A stretch of 64,000 bases of DNA from Zizania palustris. Lineage: Eukaryota; Streptophyta; Magnoliopsida; Poales; Poaceae. A program made the translations under genes and the position numbers. The stretch is taken from positions 28,698,603-28,762,602 of the forward strand of contig JAAALK010000289.1 of the NCBI GenBank assembly GCA_019279435.1. The letters run 5' to 3'. The notes below the pieces were generated by a model. That model saw only the letters and a program-made list of their open reading frames with translations, ran no database searches and was not told the origin of the DNA. Positions within the stretch are counted from its first letter, which is position 1, and every line of letters starts with the position of its first letter. Below, piece after piece: positions 21,899 through 32,283 of the stretch.

Positions 21899-23213
21899 GC
21901 CGGAGCTGTGGATGTACCAGAAGAAGCTTTTTATGAAGAGCTCAGTACACCTTCGGTGCCACAAATTCCCTCTGCAGAGATTCTTTGCATTCCAAGTGCA
22001 GATTGGAAAAATTCAATCATGGAACTTTTACAAGGAGGAACAAATTTGCCTGAAGAGCCACAGCTTTCAAGATTGAAACTCAGGGCTAGAAACTATCAAA
22101 TAATCAACGGTATTTTATACAAGGCCGGAGTATGTTCCCCTTTACTCCGATGTATATCTCAAGCCGAAGGTCAAGAAATTCTTCAAGAAATTCATGAAGG
22201 CCTTTGCGGTAGCCATTTAGCCCCTCGAGCTTTGGCAGGAAAAACACTTCGCCAGGGGCTTTATTGGCCTACAATAACAGCTGATGCGGAGAGCTTAGTC
22301 CGCACTTGTCAAGGATGTCAGTGGATGGGTCGACGAAGTCATCGCCCACCAATAGCTCTTCAAGTTATTGCTCCGGTATGGCCTATGGCCAGATGGGGTA
22401 TGGATTTAATTGGTCCCTTTCCAGTAGCCAAGGAAAATCTAAAGTTCGCAGTGGTAGCTATTGAATATTTTTCTAAGTGGGTCGAAGCAGAGCCCTTAAC
22501 ACCTATCACTTCGAACAATGTACAGAAATTCTTTTGGAAGAATATCATTTGCCGGTTCGGAGTGCCTAGACAACTCACAGTTGATAATGGAACACAGTTC
22601 GATGCAGAACCTTTCAGGAAGTTTTGCGAAGATCTAGGCATTCAATTATGTTTTGCTGCAGTGAGGCATCCTCAGTCTAATGGAGACGTAGAAAGAGCCA
22701 ATGGAAATATTTTGTCAGGGCTAAATCGAAGGATAGTAGGATTAGCAAAAGGACTGTGACCGAAGAGCTTCCGAAGATTTTGTGGTCTATTCGGACTACG
22801 CAAACAAGGTCCACAGGTTTTACTCCATTCAGATTACTATTCGGAGATGAAGCTATGACTCCAACGGAGCTCAAAGGAGGATCACTTCGCAGCACCGAAC
22901 CGGAGATTGAAGAAGAAAGAGAAGCTTCGCTAGATTTATCAGAAGAAATAAGACTTCGAGCTGTGGCTAATTTATCAAATATCACCAGCAGACGAAGACT
23001 TGGTATGACCCGAAGGTTAAGATCAATGAACTTAGACCGGGTCATCTTGTTCTACGAAGCATTATAGCGCCAGGGAAGTTAGGAAATAAATGGGAAGGTC
23101 CATACCTAATTGTTCGTTCAGGACGCCCTGGCTCTTTTAAATTAACTAATTTAGAAGGTGAAGAGTTAGCACATACTTGGCATGCGGAGCACCTAAAGCG
23201 ATACTTCGCATAA
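21899..23213 (+). pseudogene. Element A integrase region (continues after B)
   Basis: The frame of 9652 resumes here, passing from the end of the second RNase H (AGAVDVPEEAFYEEL) into the integrase. It has a zinc-binding N-terminus (H near 22220, CQGCQW), a DDE core with MDLIGPF, VDNGTQF and NGDVERANG, and a C-terminal domain ending RYFA at the TAA 23211-23213. One base is missing at about 22757 (stop TGA after AKGL) and one near 22979, so the last third is out of frame. There is no chromodomain, in keeping with the Tat lineage. Confidence 0.88.
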
Positions 23214-23414
23214 GGGCTTCTTGTAAATCACTTGTAATCATCTTCTGAATTAATAAAGAATATGGTCCAGATAGTGTCTTCCCCTCATAAACCTCCAGCT
23301 TCCGAGTGGACGCACTAGAACCGCGGGGTTGACTGAGAGGGAAGTGTCATAAAGCTGAATCATATTTTCGGACTTCCAATCATTGGTTCGAAGCTTCCGA
23401 CGTGGGGGCTGACA
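23214..23414 (+). other. Element A 3' non-coding segment before the minisatellite
   Basis: Noncoding sequence after the pol stop. It holds AATAAAG near 23260 and no recognised motif beyond CCGAAG-type words typical of this element. Confidence 0.4.
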
Positions 23415-23775
23415 TAATCCGGAGTCCAAGCCACCGGCTTGTAGGCATCCGTAAAAGAGCCCAAAACCACAACATGCGGAGTCCAAGCCATTGGCTGGTA
23501 GATTTCCGTAAAAAGAGCCGAAGGTGGCCAAAACATGCGGAGTCCAAGCCATTGGCTGGTAGACTTCCGTAAAAAGAGCCGAAGGTGGCCAAAATATGCG
23601 GAGTCCAAGCCATTGGCTGGTAGACATCCGTAAAAAGAGTCCAAAGATACCATTGCAAACTCCGAACCATTGGTTTGACAGAGTCCGCAAAAAAGAGCCG
23701 AAGGTGGCCAAAGCAAAACAGAGTTTGAGCCATGAGCTTCGAATGTCTATTAACATAGTCCAAAGTGACAATTAT
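23415..23775 (+). repeat. 61-bp minisatellite in the 3' region of element A
   Basis: Units start at about 23415, 23473, 23534, 23595, 23656 and 23714. Spacing is 61 bp for the central copies. The core reads CGGAGTCCAAGCCATTGGCT, followed by GGTAGAC, TTCCGTAAAAAGAGCCGAAG and GTGGCCAAAA. The two central copies are nearly identical and the outer ones degenerate. Tandem repeats in the 3' untranslated part are a known habit of Tat/Ogre elements. Confidence 0.9.
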
Positions 23776-24086
23776 CTAAGACACTAAGGTGTCCTGGAAG
23801 TTATCTCAAGTGATTTCTTCCAAAAAATAAGGGTACTAAGTTGCCATTCTTCAGACTACAAATAGTCGAAGACATTTTATAAGATTTTAAAAGATCTTTA
23901 AATTGCAGAGGGGCTCCGAACCCCAAAATTTGTACTCCGAAGTTTTTCTTTGCGCATAACCATCTTTGAATGCAGTTCGAAGTTGCTTATCCCCAAAGAG
24001 GGGCTAGTAAATATGGAGAAAATTTTAAATCGGTATTCATTATTCGAACGAATATGTTTACAGATTACATCATGAAAAATTGGTAT
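23776..24086. other. Element A 3' non-coding segment
   Basis: AT-richer sequence with no reading frame. AAAGAGGGGCTAGTA at about 23993-24010 resembles the purine-rich sequence GAGGGGCTAC that precedes the 3' LTR of E. The following bases are not a recognisable LTR, so this may be a secondary purine tract. Confidence 0.3.
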
Positions 24087-24374
24087 CTATACCAAGAAGG
24101 AATCGAAGACCTCTTCGGTCTCTAGAGCTAGGGTTGGAACGACTAGTTCCAGTGCCGGGAGTTCTAACAACTTACGTTTAACTCTCTTGCCTCCCTTCGA
24201 AGCTCTAAAGTCCTTCTGTTCTTGTTGAAGCTCGGCCCAAGTTCGAAGCCGTTCGGGGCTCCTTTCCCAGCTTTCAAGTTCTTTAGGTTTTTTACTTCGA
24301 ACTTCATCTTCGTCTTCAGACCATATAACGTCTTCAGAAGACGAAGTGTTCAAGTTACCTCTTTTTCTTCCTCT
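24087..24374 (-). CDS. Antisense ORF at the 3' end of element A (probable last exon)
   Basis: An open frame antisense to A, about 90 codons, ending at 24087. It has no ATG of its own. A TAA closes the frame upstream at about 24375, preceded by an A/G-rich stretch that could hold a splice acceptor. The product is acidic, then basic: SSSEDVIWSEDEDEVRSKK, LRTWAELQQEQKDFRASKGG, then LPALELVVPTL. I do not recognise the family and it does not visibly match the antisense gene of E. Tat elements commonly carry antisense ORFs here. The rest would lie in the gap. Confidence 0.35.
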   Translation of the reverse strand, partial: RGRKRGNLNTSSSEDVIWSEDEDEVRSKKPKELESWERSPERLRTWAELQQEQKDFRASKGGKRVKRKLLELPALELVVPTLALETEEVFDSFLV

Positions 24375-24420
24375 TTAATATAAGATAGTAATCTTTGCTT
24401 ACTTCGGGCGCAATACACCG

Positions 24421-25420
24421 NNNNNNNNNNNNNNNNNNNNNNNNNNNNNNNNNNNNNNNNNNNNNNNNNNNNNNNNNNNNNNNNNNNNNNNNNNNNNNNN
24501 NNNNNNNNNNNNNNNNNNNNNNNNNNNNNNNNNNNNNNNNNNNNNNNNNNNNNNNNNNNNNNNNNNNNNNNNNNNNNNNNNNNNNNNNNNNNNNNNNNNN
24601 NNNNNNNNNNNNNNNNNNNNNNNNNNNNNNNNNNNNNNNNNNNNNNNNNNNNNNNNNNNNNNNNNNNNNNNNNNNNNNNNNNNNNNNNNNNNNNNNNNNN
24701 NNNNNNNNNNNNNNNNNNNNNNNNNNNNNNNNNNNNNNNNNNNNNNNNNNNNNNNNNNNNNNNNNNNNNNNNNNNNNNNNNNNNNNNNNNNNNNNNNNNN
24801 NNNNNNNNNNNNNNNNNNNNNNNNNNNNNNNNNNNNNNNNNNNNNNNNNNNNNNNNNNNNNNNNNNNNNNNNNNNNNNNNNNNNNNNNNNNNNNNNNNNN
24901 NNNNNNNNNNNNNNNNNNNNNNNNNNNNNNNNNNNNNNNNNNNNNNNNNNNNNNNNNNNNNNNNNNNNNNNNNNNNNNNNNNNNNNNNNNNNNNNNNNNN
25001 NNNNNNNNNNNNNNNNNNNNNNNNNNNNNNNNNNNNNNNNNNNNNNNNNNNNNNNNNNNNNNNNNNNNNNNNNNNNNNNNNNNNNNNNNNNNNNNNNNNN
25101 NNNNNNNNNNNNNNNNNNNNNNNNNNNNNNNNNNNNNNNNNNNNNNNNNNNNNNNNNNNNNNNNNNNNNNNNNNNNNNNNNNNNNNNNNNNNNNNNNNNN
25201 NNNNNNNNNNNNNNNNNNNNNNNNNNNNNNNNNNNNNNNNNNNNNNNNNNNNNNNNNNNNNNNNNNNNNNNNNNNNNNNNNNNNNNNNNNNNNNNNNNNN
25301 NNNNNNNNNNNNNNNNNNNNNNNNNNNNNNNNNNNNNNNNNNNNNNNNNNNNNNNNNNNNNNNNNNNNNNNNNNNNNNNNNNNNNNNNNNNNNNNNNNNN
25401 NNNNNNNNNNNNNNNNNNNN
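24421..25420. other. Assembly gap (1000 N)
   Basis: Exactly 1000 undetermined bases. The gap separates the 3' region of element A from the 3' LTR of element F. The 3' LTR of A and the end of F must lie in or be collapsed into it. Frames read through it are meaningless. Confidence 1.
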
Positions 25421-26217
25421 TGCCTACGAACAGATGAAGTAAATCGAGCAGCACAAGAATCGAAGCCAAAAAAACTCATAAAGCCAAAACAGAGCGGCGG
25501 CGAAGACTCGGCAAAACATGCCGGCAGCGCTTAGGCCTAAAACATCGGGAAGGAACTCAGACAAAGACAAATAGTTGATCCATTTTTGAATAAAAACAAG
25601 TTGGGATTTAGAATTGATGAGAAACTTTAGTGGGATGTTCAAGACCTTTTATAGGTTACGTAAAAACAGAAAAAAGACACTAATTCCTCTAGGATATTTT
25701 TAATACGTACTAAGTTTTACGGACATTGGCCCAGTGTCCACCACTAGGGTTTTGATGAATTGATGTAGACGACTGTTTTGAGATTACTTCCCGTTCTTGA
25801 CACATGTCCACCATTTTGTGATTTTGACTGCCAGCAAGTCTCTCCCGCTCTTAATCCCTCGAACCGTCTTGTCACTTGTACTGATATCCTCTTCATTTGA
25901 CTTAATCAACTCACTGTATTTATCATCCGTTAGTTATGACTTGTTTCATCTTTATGTATACCACTAGAATCATCCTCAACTTCACCCGACTTCCTTGATC
26001 ATCTGACATCAAGCTCCCCACTTGGTCCTCATCATCGGCCGTTAATAGTCGAGTAGTATCCAAGTCTTGCACACCATAAGACAAGCATACATGTTTCTTC
26101 CACACAAACCGAACTCTTTGGTGAACCCTTCATTGTACAACTCTAAACACCGAACCCATCATATTTGTCAATCACTCATCACTTAAAAAACAAGGCACAA
26201 CTTAATTTGGTTTCTCA
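25421..26217 (-). repeat. 3' LTR of element F (partial, runs into gap)
   Basis: The minus strand starts TGAGAAACCAAATTAAG at 26217. The first eleven bases and a nearby GTGATGAGTGATTGACA are shared with the D LTR. A TATA box, CCTATAAAAGG (minus), is near 25650-25660. The end lies in the gap. Confidence 0.75.
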
Positions 26218-27290
26218 ATCTCTCCCTTGATCAGTGCATTAACAACCTTAATATAATTTAGAGATAGTTTGAAGTGCAGCTCACAAGTGATCACAAAAAC
26301 TCATAAAAGAGTTAAAACTTGTCACTTGATAGAAAAAAATCTCCTAGCACTCCAAATTTTGATTCAGCGTTCCCCCTAATCATCTTGTGTTTTAAATTCT
26401 CTCCCTTTGGCAATGCAAGCATCAAGGTGATACTAGTAAGGCAAAAAGATGAGTATACAAGGAAATGTCAATGGGGAGTAAAAGCAAGCTTCTTAGATAT
26501 GATCAATATCAATTACAATATCTAGCAAGTATAGCCTGAGAATATTGTACTTAAATACTCCATGACAAGCTTAGGTTAATATTATCCAAAGAAAATCATA
26601 AGTAGGTAATTTTTAGGTTTTACAAACAAAAAAATCACCCCTCAAACAAGCTGACTAGGCATGATAAGACATGAAATGCAATAGCTAGCAAATATCTACC
26701 TAGATGAGCATATCCAAACACATGGAACTTCTACAAACTTGTTATCCAATATTTTCAATCTTTTTGATTCTTGTTTCATTTTGATTAAGTGTTAGGGGTT
26801 ATTTTCTTGTCAACCTTATACTGACCAACCAAGCTAAGCCTAGTTCAAGTAAAAACCATCAGAAGCTTTAAACATTGGTCTTGGCAAACACTATAATATC
26901 CTAGTTCATAACAAAGTCTATGGTAAACAGTCTAGAACAAAAATAGTACAACAAAGCAAACTCGCCAGGATCTTTTTATTTTAGCACAAAGGCATCCAGT
27001 GAAAAGTAATTAGCTACCAGGCATGTAAAATATAGCAAAAACATTTAGCCTACACATGCTAGTTACTAGACTAGGCGGTGATCATGTTTTAAATTTTAAG
27101 AATTAAAAGTCATACTCATAACAGATATCAAATATATTCAATAGAGAAAAATTGACATGATCATAGACAATAATTCAAAAGCATATATAAGCAAATCCAT
27201 ATAAAAGCAGTTAATTATATAATAGAATCTTGTGCATGTGTGTGAATGCAACAATGCATGAGATGCACACACAAATTAAGCAAGAAGCTC
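26218..27290 (-). other. Element F 3' non-coding region with purine tracts
   Basis: AT-rich region with no coding capacity between RNase H and the 3' LTR. On the minus strand GATAGGGGGAGC (about 27290), CCAAAGGGAGAGA, TTAGGGGGAAC and, next to the LTR, TCAAGGGAGAGA resemble the repeated PPT-like tracts of element D. Confidence 0.6.
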
Positions 27291-27800
27291 CCCCTATCAA
27301 AATGCCATAGGGATGACACACTAAGCTCTCCTCTCAAAATGCAAACCGTGTGGCATCGAGGGGCTTGGTAAAAATGTCGGCTAGGTGGTGTTGAGTATTA
27401 ATGTATCTCAACTTAATGTCTCCCTTCTCATTGTGGTCTCTCAAAAAGTGATATCTCACATCTATGTGTTTTGTTCTGGACTTATGGCACTAGTGTTATC
27501 ACAAAAAAGTGGTACAATCTTAAAATCCAACCAAAAATCCCTCAAAGTAGAAACCATCCACAAAATCTGAGAGCAACAGCTAGCGGCAACTACATATTCA
27601 GCTTCAGTAGTAGACCGCGCAACACTAGACTATTTGTGAGGAGACCAACACATAAGAGAAGAACCAAGAAAATGATAAGTACTAGAGGTATTTTTCCTAT
27701 TAATTCTAAAACCAGCAAAATCCACATCAGAAACAAATTCAAGAGTATGCTTGAGATACCTCAGAATGCGCTTTACGGCTTGACGATGTGATAGGAGTTG
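27291..27800 (-). pseudogene. Element F RNase H remnant
   Basis: Minus-strand pieces match the Copia RNase H of D in order: a QAVKRILRYLK piece, then DVDFAG, a TEAEY-type motif, a DNTSA piece, the basic stretch before DVRYHFLRDHNEKGD and the final HPYGIL. Compared with D there are deletions of about 190 bp before RILRYLK and about 50 bp before DVDFAG, several stops, and loss of the final stop codon. The left end of D is inserted here. Confidence 0.8.
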
Positions 27801-27805
27801 GTATT

Positions 27806-29757
27806 TGAGAAACCAAGGGTGGTTTCGGTCTTTGTGATGAGTGATTGACAGGTTTTGTACCCTCTGTTCGAAGGGTACCTCCGAAGGGTGTTCGGAGGTG
27901 TGTCACCGGAGTGTGTTCGGTGTTTGCTTGCTGCAGCTGTGCAGCGGAGTGTACCTGTCGGAGGGGTCCGACAGTACGCGATGACTGGGTTCGTACCGAT
28001 GGCTTCGGTACTTTGGGCGGTACACCGGAGTGTGTGCCGGAGGTTGCTAACCCGGAGAGGTCTCCGGAGTACTGGATACACTTGTTTGCTTGTCTGTGGT
28101 GCGCAGGGACTTCGGAGGCGACGGACAGGGTTCGAGCCGGGTGAACCTGGGTCAAGCGGGTGGCTTGATGCCAGGGGAGCGGGGAGCTCCGTCACGGTGG
28201 CTGCGAAGGTGGTCCGGGTCGGTCCTCGGGTCGAGGCGTGCCAGGTGAAGGCAGAGAGTGCGGAGCGTGGCTCCGGCTGAAGGTACTCCGAGACAAAGTC
28301 CTCGGAGGTGAGGCACTTCGAAGGTACTCCGAATGGAGTGACTTCGGAGTTGGTGGAACAAGTCCTCTGCGGAGGCAAGGTGTTCGAAGTGTGCTCCGGA
28401 GGGAGACACTCGAAGGTTACCCGACGAAGGTCTCAGAAGTCGAGGCGCATCGAAGGCATGGTCCGGGTGAGGCTCGTCGAGGAGTGTGCTCGGGAAGAGG
28501 CACTGCGACGGAGTGCTCATGGAATGCTTCATGCGGAGGCCTTGGACGAAGAAGGGACTTCGAAGGGTGGTACTCCGAAGGTGAGGCTTCGGAGTGAGGA
28601 TGACTTGAGGTGCTTCGGCCATGCATGGCTTCGGTACACGGACGGACGGTGTTCGAGCTCGGAGTAGCTGCGAAGCCGTGGTGATCCACTCCGGAGGTGG
28701 TGGTGCGAAGGCCCAAGGGCTTTGACGGCTTCGGCTCAAAACCGTCACTGTATCGAAGGTCATCTTCGGCGGAGCGAAGGCCAACAGGCTGCAGGCTTCT
28801 CGCCGAAGCTACCGCACCCTCGCGTGCGAAGGGAGGTTCCAGAAGTCAACTCTGTAAAGGCTGACACTGTCTGTTCTGAAAAAGGCTGACACTGTCCCCT
28901 CTGCAGCTGACAGAGAAGCCTCCAAAATAAAGGTGGACTACCTTTTGTACCCCTTAGTTCTGTAGAGACAAATCTGTTGTAAACCCTAGGGGTAAAGTAG
29001 TCACTTCCTTAGGATGAAGCCGTGGGCTATAAATATGGGGGCTCGGTAGGAAACATTTAACACTTTGAGCATTTACTGTTGAGCTCCTGTAGACAGACCT
29101 CACTGTATTCATTCTGAGTTCAATTTATTTTGTGTTCCTTGTTCAAGCGGCGAAGCCCTGCTTCTTTGTGCTTTTGCTTGAGCTCGTATTGCATACCTCG
29201 CTAGTCTTAGTGCACCGAAGCTTGTTTTGGCGAAGGGTGTTTTTATTGCGAAGTGTGTTTTACAGTGTGCTGTCGCTCTGTGTAACACGAGGCAAGACCT
29301 CGCTGCTTACTAGCGAAGCCCTGTTCTGTTCCCGTAGTGCTTCTTGTGTCGAAGCCCTTAGCGTAGTCCTTTTGCGTGTGCGTGTAGACCTTCGGGTACG
29401 AAGCCCAGCACCCGTTGCTGTCGCCAAGTACTTGGTCGAAGTCCTCAGAGGGCTGTCCACTCTTGCGAAGGGTGAAGTGCGAAGCCTGCTCGAAGCACCT
29501 CGTGTGCGGAGCCTGCACTGACTTAGCAGAGTAGATTTTCGAGGGTTGTAAGTGGAGCGAAGTCTTCTTGGCTTCGAACTTTTGCTCCTCCGAAGCCTGT
29601 GTTTGAAGGTGTCGAAGTACCTCCGAACCAGACCTTCGAAGGTAGTGTTCGAAGCCTGTTCCGCAGAAGACAGAACCGAACCGAAGGCTAAGTTTTTAGC
29701 CCGAATTTTTAAAAGCTCCCATTCACCCCCCCTCTGGTCGCCGTTTCCGGTCCAACA
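27806..29757 (+). repeat. 5' LTR of element D (1952 bp)
   Basis: It runs from TGAGAAACCAAGGGTGG to GGTCGCCGTTTCCGGTCCAACA. It is dense in CTCCGAAG, TTCGAA and CCGGAG words, including the perfect 12-bp palindrome ACCTTCGAAGGT at 29632-29643. The long frames on both strands repeat exactly in the other LTR and are not taken as genes. Confidence 0.97.
29028..29036 (+). promoter_or_regulatory. TATA box of element D
   Basis: TATAAATAT follows CCCTAGGGGTAAAG and a GC-rich U3. The single LTR difference I see lies three bases upstream (29025). A copy is at 37877-37885. Confidence 0.75.
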
Positions 29758-29759
29758 AT

Positions 29760-29771
29760 TGGTATCAGAGC
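29760..29771 (+). other. Primer binding site of element D
   Basis: TGGTATCAGAGC starts two bases after the LTR end, complementary to initiator methionine tRNA. Confidence 0.92.
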
Positions 29772-29821
29772 AGGTTAAGATCACCAGTTGACCTTAACCG
29801 GTTTTGTGATCTGTTGGCGAC

Positions 29822-30808
29822 ATGGATAGAGGCAGTAAAATTCCTCTGTTCGATGGGACAGATTTTGCATACTGGAAGGTGCGCATGGAGGCTTACTTGT
29901 TAAGCCAAGGAAATGCAATTTGGGAGATTGTGGACTCACAATACTCCATCCCTGATACCCGCACCACTCAAACTGAAAAAGATCAGTATATTGCCAACTC
30001 GAAGGCAAGGAACATACTGTTCATTGGTTTGAGTCGGAGTGAGTTTGACAGGGTGCAGCACCTTAGGACTGCTAGGGAAATTTGGACAACACTCACTGTC
30101 TTTCATGAGGGCTCTGCTCAGATCAAGGCCAGGCGCCAAAGCACCTACAATCAACAGTATCAGCTGTTTGTGCAGGCACCTGGTGAATCTGTAGATGCCA
30201 TGTTTTCTCGCTTTGACGCGATAGTGAGTAACTTGCGATCCAACGGGACGCTTGCTTACAGTGATCATGATAGGGCTATCAAGCTTCTCTATGCACTTGA
30301 CCGTAGCATATGGGAGGTGAAGATATCCAGCATTGAGGAGTCCACAGGCTATGACACATTGACCTGTGACGAACTCTTTAGCAAGCTGAAGTCCACAGAG
30401 ATTGCCAAGGCATCTCTTGCTGTGCACAGAAGCTCTTTGCCACAGCCATTGGCATTGGTTTCTAGCACTAGCCGTGGCACCACTGCAGAACCAAGCACAT
30501 CAGGCACTTGTGTTCTTGCAGATGGTTTTGCTTTGTCCTCCCTGGTCTCCGTCACAAAGGAGCAGGTGGATACTCTAGCTGATGATGAGCTTGCTCTCAT
30601 TGCCCGGAGGTTCACCCGCTTTCATCATGAGAGACGGGATCAGAGGAGAAGTGGTTTTAGTGGCTGCTATGAATGTGGCGACACCTCTCACATTAAGGCA
30701 AATTGCCCCAAGGTCAAAAAGAGAGATGAGAGTGACCGCCCCAAATTCCACAAAAAGGAGAGGAAACCCTTTGTGAAGGGCAAGCGCGGCAAGATGGCTA
30801 AAAAGTAG
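29822..30808 (+). CDS. Element D gag, N-terminal ORF (UBN2-type, CCHC)
   Basis: The ATG at 29822 opens a 328-codon Copia gag: the start MDRGSKIPLFDGTDFAYWK, EIWTTLTVFHEGSAQIK, and FSRFDAIVSNLRSNG are typical of the UBN2/gag-polypeptide family. A CCHC knuckle CYECGDTSHIKANC lies at 30665-30706, followed by a lysine-rich end. The frame closes with TAG at 30806-30808 after KMAKK. In F the same protein reads on past this point without a stop, and the D sequence continues that homology in the -1 frame from 30805. So either one base was lost here or a -1 shift at the AAAAAG just before the stop is used. Confidence 0.9.
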   Translation: MDRGSKIPLFDGTDFAYWKVRMEAYLLSQGNAIWEIVDSQYSIPDTRTTQTEKDQYIANSKARNILFIGLSRSEFDRVQHLRTAREIWTTLTVFHEGSAQIKARRQSTYNQQYQLFVQAPGESVDAMFSRFDAIVSNLRSNGTLAYSDHDRAIKLLYALDRSIWEVKISSIEESTGYDTLTCDELFSKLKSTEIAKASLAVHRSSLPQPLALVSSTSRGTTAEPSTSGTCVLADGFALSSLVSVTKEQVDTLADDELALIARRFTRFHHERRDQRRSGFSGCYECGDTSHIKANCPKVKKRDESDRPKFHKKERKPFVKGKRGKMAKK

Positions 30809-32283
30809 CCAAGGCCGCTTCCAGAGCATTTGTTGCTGCTCTCAGCGACATCGACACATCCTCAACTGAGGAGTCGAGCTCTGAGGAGGAGGAGTCCCCA
30901 AGGAAGGAGGACAAGAAGGACAAGAAGGGACGTGACTTCACCGGCCTTTGCTTCATGGCCGACAGCGATCACAGCGGCGATGAGCTTGACTCATCTGAGG
31001 TAAACCTATCATCTGACCAGCTTCTAATTAAATTAGATGAGCTGAATGAAGTTGTGCTAGGTCAGGATAGATTGCTTGTGCAAGCCGCTAGAGAAAGAAA
31101 AGACCTTAGACTTAGGCTAGAAAATGTATCTACTGAATATGCCATGCTTAAGTCTAAGTTTGATGATGCTGAATGTGAATCATGTTCTGTTGTCATGAGT
31201 GAGCTTGCTCAGTTGCGTTCTGTTCATGCTCAAACTCTTTCTGAGCTTGAGACTGCACAGAAGCAGCTTTTGGAGGTGGATTCTAGACCTCATGATGTTA
31301 TTGATTGCATGAACTGCTGTTTATTACGCGATAGCATTAATTTACGTGATAAGCATGTTCATGATTTAGAGGCTAGATTGGAGAGGGCCGGTAGTTCTAA
31401 GGATGTGCAACCTGTTTGTGACACTTGCATTACCCTTAAGGACCAGCTAGGCACTGTCAGAGAGCGAGCTGAAAACCTCATGTCCGAAAATGAATACCTT
31501 CTTTCTGTGGTGAACAAATGCACTGAGGGGAAGGGTAGGATGGATTTGCTCTTGGCCAAGACCAAGTTGTGTGCTGACAGAGCCGGGGTAGCTCTAGGAT
31601 TGGGTTTTGAGAGGATAGCTTCAGACAGTAAGGCCAAAACTGTTTTCACCTCTCCCACCACCCTAGAGAAAGAAAGAGCTCTGTTGGACACCCCATCAGC
31701 CAAAAAGCCTACCCATCCACCAAAGAAAACCACTCCTCCTACCAAGAGAAATCCTCCCAAGAAAACCACTCAAAAGAAACCCAAGGAGCCTGTGAAAGTT
31801 GCTCCTATGACCCATGAGAGTGCCCCCAGGAGAGTGTTTCACTGTTCTTATTGTCAGAGGGCGGGTCATTTGGTTGGTTTCTGTTTCCGTCGCATCAAGG
31901 ATGAGCGACGTGCACAGGCGATGAGCTATCAGGACATGCAGTACCCATCTTTAGGTATGCATGAGTCTGAGTTTTACTCTCGTCCTGTTTTAGAGGCTCC
32001 TCGTGCTTCTCGGAGAGGTTTTGCTCCTCGAGGTGTTCACCATGTTCCATATGGTGGTAGACCTCGGGCGAGTAGCTTTGTACCTCGTCAGAGTAGGAGA
32101 CCTCGACATGCTTTGCGCTCTTTGCATGTAGGTAGACCTCGCACTTTGCATCATTCTGATTTTTATGTGCGTAGACCGTCTACTTTTACTGTGCCTACTA
32201 CTCGTGTCACTCAGTGCTGGATGCCTCGTCATTATTTTACTCACCCCAGCACTGAGCGATCGAGGCGTTCTTATCATGTGTAG
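30802..32283 (+). CDS. Element D gag, C-terminal segment (coiled coil, second CCHC)
   Basis: The open frame begins after a TAA at 30799-30801; its first ATG is at 30955. It encodes an acidic serine-rich stretch (SSTEESSSEEEES), then a long coiled coil (LIKLDELNEVVLGQDRLLVQ through LMSENEYLL). A lysine/proline-rich linker, a second CCHC knuckle CSYCQRAGHLVGFC (31843-31884) and an arginine-rich tail follow. It ends at the TAG 32281-32283. Its N-terminal part aligns with F gag as one continuous protein with the first ORF. It is in the same frame as pol, so only the amber codon separates gag from pol. F has a stop at the homologous place (60322-60324). Confidence 0.85.
   Translation, partial: KVAKAASRAFVAALSDIDTSSTEESSSEEEESPRKEDKKDKKGRDFTGLCFMADSDHSGDELDSSEVNLSSDQLLIKLDELNEVVLGQDRLLVQAARERKDLRLRLENVSTEYAMLKSKFDDAECESCSVVMSELAQLRSVHAQTLSELETAQKQLLEVDSRPHDVIDCMNCCLLRDSINLRDKHVHDLEARLERAGSSKDVQPVCDTCITLKDQLGTVRERAENLMSENEYLLSVVNKCTEGKGRMDLLLAKTKLCADRAGVALGLGFERIASDSKAKTVFTSPTTLEKERALLDTPSAKKPTHPPKKTTPPTKRNPPKKTTQKKPKEPVKVAPMTHESAPRRVFHCSYCQRAGHLVGFCFRRIKDERRAQAMSYQDMQYPSLGMHESEFYSRPVLEAPRASRRGFAPRGVHHVPYGGRPRASSFVPRQSRRPRHALRSLHVGRPRTLHHSDFYVRRPSTFTVPTTRVTQCWMPRHYFTHPSTERSRRSYHV

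Larger units (their letters stand above)
5026..24420 (+). mobile_element. Tat-lineage Gypsy element A, split by B, 3' end in gap
   Basis: The element starts at its 5' LTR (5026-5520), followed by a PBS, gag, protease, RT, RNase H, a second archaeal-type RNase H, integrase, a 3' region with a 61-bp minisatellite and an antisense ORF. It then runs into the 1-kb gap, which presumably hides the 3' LTR. The dual RNase H, the GGSS-type protease site, the lack of a chromodomain and the long 3' region with antisense coding are Tat-lineage traits. Element B (9653-21893) is inserted between RNase H and integrase. Joining 9652 to 21899 keeps the frame. All genes are broken by frameshifts or stops, so the element is dead. 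The 5' flanking pentamer is CTAAA (5021-5025). Confidence 0.9.

Noticed and set aside
23980..24040. 3' LTR of element A
   Set aside because: A GAGGGGCTAG purine stretch is followed by sequence with only weak resemblance to the LTR start (TATGGAGAAAATTTT). No LTR body follows, so the true LTR is assumed to be in the gap.
24355..25534. Three reading frames of 356-379 codons across the gap
   Set aside because: They consist almost entirely of undetermined bases and carry no information.
27739..28784. Long frames of 138-210 codons on both strands in the D LTR (repeated at 36580-37633)
   Set aside because: They lie in LTR sequence, overlap on opposite strands, are repeated exactly because the LTRs are identical, and resemble no protein. 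GC-rich palindromic sequence leaves frames open by chance.
30785..30808. Canonical -1 slippery heptamer at the end of D gag
   Set aside because: The bases are T-AAA-AAG in the gag frame, which does not meet the X-XXY-YYZ rule. Kept only as a possibility in the finding because the shift point fits the homology exactly.
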